Shown here piece after piece: positions 61,257-64,000 of a DNA stretch of 64,000 nucleotides. Source of the stretch: Eopsaltria australis (taxonomy: Eukaryota; Chordata; Aves; Passeriformes; Petroicidae); contig JAVTVJ010011652.1 of the NCBI GenBank assembly GCA_034509425.1, forward strand, positions 8,612,001 to 8,676,000. The letters run 5' to 3'. Both the position numbers and the translations under genes were made by a program. The notes under the pieces were generated by a model that worked only from the letters and a program-made list of their open reading frames with translations, had not been told where the DNA came from and did not search any database. The stretch's first letter is position 1; each line of letters begins with the position of its first letter.

Positions 61257-64000
61257 TGGGCTAAATACCCCAACATATAAAGTAACTTATATGGTAGCAG
61301 TTCTTGTCATAAATGGCAGGACAGGGAGACAGGAGATGGACACAGGGTAGTTCAGCAGGACAGTTGTGACAGTGACACAGGGCCAGCTTGTGGGAATCCC
61401 ACACGAGCATGGCAAGGATGTGAAAAACCTGGGGTAAAGTATTAGTATCAAGTTTTAAAAGCACAAGCATTTTCATGCATTGAAGTGAAGCCAGCATTTT
61501 CAGAAGACTAAACTCATTAGTCATATCAGAGGAAGCATCCAGCTCAGAATATTCTGTGATTCTGTGAAATGTTCACTGAGAGTGGTGGAAATCAGGGTTG
61601 GCTGGGCATATCAAAGAACAACTCCTGTGCCCAAGTTTCCAGTACGTGAATGTGCTTTGCATTATGTATTCTCAAGTTGAGATTTTTGCATTATTTGGGT
61701 GTTGAAGGAACTTTGAGCTTTGCACAAACAGTAACACAGACATTTCAGTATTAAACTCACTTTTGATTTTCTGATAATCTCCGCCTGGCAAAAAATAGCA
61801 GACAAAATAAAAACATAATTGCAGCAAGATGCTGAAACAGGGAACAGCAGTTATTTCTTAATTCGGTAGCCTCACATTTTATGTGCCTATCTGAACTTAA
61901 CATCCATGAGTACTGTGTGTTAGTTTAACCTATTTTGCAAAGCTCAGGAGAAAATATTAATTTAGCTCTCTTACAAGTCTCTCCAGTGGTTGAATATGCT
62001 TTGCTTCAACAAAGACATAGCAGGTAATCCAGGAAATTGCAAGAAAAAAAGACATTAAGACAGTGCCATGTGTGGTGTTTCTGATATCTGCAGAGATAAG
62101 GTGACTTACAAACTTTCCCGTCATGAAACAGATATAGAAAGAAAGGCATATTTTTGGTTATGTAGGAAGCAAGCAACTGAAAGTAGTGCTCCTAAATGCT
62201 CTGAAACAGGGAAGGTGGAATATTTATTTTAAATTAGTAGAATATTTGCACTTACTTTTTAAATTTCTTCATTTACATTGTTAGTACAAGACCAGGGAAG
62301 TTTTGAAAATCTTCTTAAATAGCAGTTGAGAGTGGGTTTGTTCAAACCCAGTAATGTATTTGCATCCCAATATAAAAATCTCTGTTGCCTCCCTGCAAGG
62401 ACTCATTGGATCACCTGTCAAACCAGCCCTGGTGTCCATGCACCTGAACTGTGCTGAAGGTACAGGACATTTGCTTCCAAAGATTTTTTTCAGAGCTCTC
62501 CTGCTTCTTCTGGGTGTTCTTATCTCTACCTGTAAGCTTGGAAATTTTTTTCCCCTCTATTTATTTGAAACCAAACTGTGCATATTTACATCTGTGATCA
62601 CTCTGCTCAGACAATGTGCAAGTGCAAGTGTCACCCATCTTGTTTCAGGCACTTGGGACTTGAGGACTGGCTTATCCAGGTGCCTGATGACAGACACAGG
62701 GCTCCCAGTCCAGCCTCCCACTGCAGCCTCCCCAAACTGCACCAGGGCAATGCAGGCTGGGCAACAACACAACTGCCAGTGGCAAGTGCTGGAAGAACAA
62801 GAGTCACCCTCTCACCAAGACTGGAATGTTGATATGCCCAGTGCACTTTGAGAAGTACTGTCTATCTGTACACACAGGATGGCAGAAATCCCCCAAACTG
62901 CTCCAGACAGGTGACCAGGTGTACAAGAAACCATGGTTGTCATCCTATATAGTCAGACATAGTTGAAAAGAGAGTATCCCTCATCCTTCATCTCTTCCCA
63001 AGAAGTCAAGAGACTCCAAATTAGAGGACATGGATAGAAGATGCTCAAAGTGCATATGGATAGCACATTTTGAAGAATTCAGTCCTGGTACATAACCTGA
63101 TTTTTTTCCCTTGCTTTATGTAGATGCACATTGACAGAGTATTCAACCTTCAAATCCCCCTTCCAGGGACAGCCACATCCCAGGGAATAACTCTGGAGAC
63201 TTTACAAGGGCAAAGCCTGGAGGGTTGCTGTGCCAAGTGCTGTATCATGCCTGGAAAAATGATACAACAGGGTAGCTCATGGCAAAGACATGAAAGGCCC
63301 TCTAGGCTACCCAGCAAAACGCACTGACAGATGTTTCTCAGAGGCACCACTGGATACCTGAGCATTGGGCATCACACAGAATAACAACCAGTTATTCAAG
63401 CTTGGAGTGCTCACAATGAATCCTGACACAGTCCATCCTTCCAAGCAGCATCCCTGCTGCTCACATTGAGGGACCTGGGAAGCCTTGCCACAGAGGCAAA
63501 GAAAGGAAGGTGTTTCCCAAATGTAATTTAATGTAAATATGACAAAAACTTCTCCAGAGAACACAGGAGGGGTAGAAAGTGGCTCACTGCACACACAATA
63601 GAGTGATGCTGCAAACACACAGCAACTCTGATGCACCAGATGTGCTCTGTGTGTATCCAGATGTGCTCCTGTTTGAAGTCTCTAGTATTCCCAAGCTGCA
63701 GTTGTGACTCACCAGCACACATGCCAGCATAGTTCCCAAGCCCTGAGATCCCCATGGCACACTTGGGTGACACATGCTGAGGGATTTCTCAGGCACCCAT
63801 GGAGTGATTCTGTCCTCCCAGGCAGCAGAGCACCCTCCCTGCTGGTGCACAAAGGTACCACATTTCTCATGGGGCAGTGTTTAAGAGCAAGAGTAGTTCT
63901 GCTTTATCCTATCAAGGTCAAAGCCAACAGCATCCTATTACAATGTGGGGAGTTACACAGAAGGAGCAAAACGGATGCACAGTTAACAACTGCCTGAAAC
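61257..64000 (-). other. HPSE2: HPSE2 large intron, to the window edge
   Basis: A second possible CR1 tail remnant (ATTCTGTGATTCTGTG, 61551-61566) sits about 300 bp after the CR1 tip. No exon is recognised up to 64000, so the preceding HPSE2 exon is further out. Confidence 0.7.

Noticed and set aside
1..64000. CRISPR arrays, bacterial operons, ribosome binding sites, tRNA or rRNA genes
   Set aside because: The DNA is vertebrate intronic sequence; no spaced identical repeats, tRNA cloverleaf or rRNA segments were recognised.

Overview
This window is vertebrate nuclear DNA, almost certainly from a bird. Three things point there. The coding sequence is broken into short exons with GT..AG splice sites. 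The recognisable mobile elements are 5'-truncated CR1 non-LTR retrotransposons with the ATTCTATG-type 3' end typical of sauropsids and birds. Overall repeat density is low. I cannot assign the order or species.

The one gene I can support is HPSE2 (heparanase-2, a GH79-family secreted heparan-sulfate-binding protein), on the minus strand. Six consecutive internal exons are visible, in transcript order: 26106-26279 (174 nt), 25318-25489 (172), 14567-14614 (48), 6602-6695 (94), 3954-4060 (107) and 3022-3136 (115). All six have GT donors and AG acceptors, and the phases join without a break: 710 nt, about 237 codons, roughly residues 200-440 of a protein of about 590. They are probably exons 5-10 in the human 12-exon numbering (from memory). 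The upstream exons lie beyond 64000. The last exons, which start with the DYWLSLL-type segment, lie below position 1. The whole window is therefore the interior of one large gene, and 26280-64000 is part of a single intron of more than 37 kb.

Layout: 1-26.3 kb holds the exons in fairly GC-rich DNA, with two CpG-rich patches (about 1.4-1.6 kb and 24.0-24.3 kb), a 40-bp tandem repeat (1.9 kb), a 26-30-bp tandem repeat (25.6 kb), a CR1 end (18.1-18.4 kb) and a possible old CR1 relic (19.8 kb). 26.3-64 kb is intron. It contains a 625-bp CR1 (29.2-29.8 kb), an array of degenerate repeats about 48 bp long (about 32.96-33.69 kb), an unnamed old repeat-like segment (36.0 kb), a CpG-dense patch followed by a long A-run (36.4-36.7 kb), another CpG patch (43.2 kb), AT-rich blocks that look like constrained non-coding DNA (54.2-55.2 and 57.1-57.6 kb), and CR1 tips near 61.2 kb.

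There is no evidence of a second protein-coding gene. The longer open frames match no family I recognise and lack coding structure. The most unusual structure is the degenerate 48-bp array near 33 kb. The CpG patches and AT-rich blocks are regulatory candidates by inference only.
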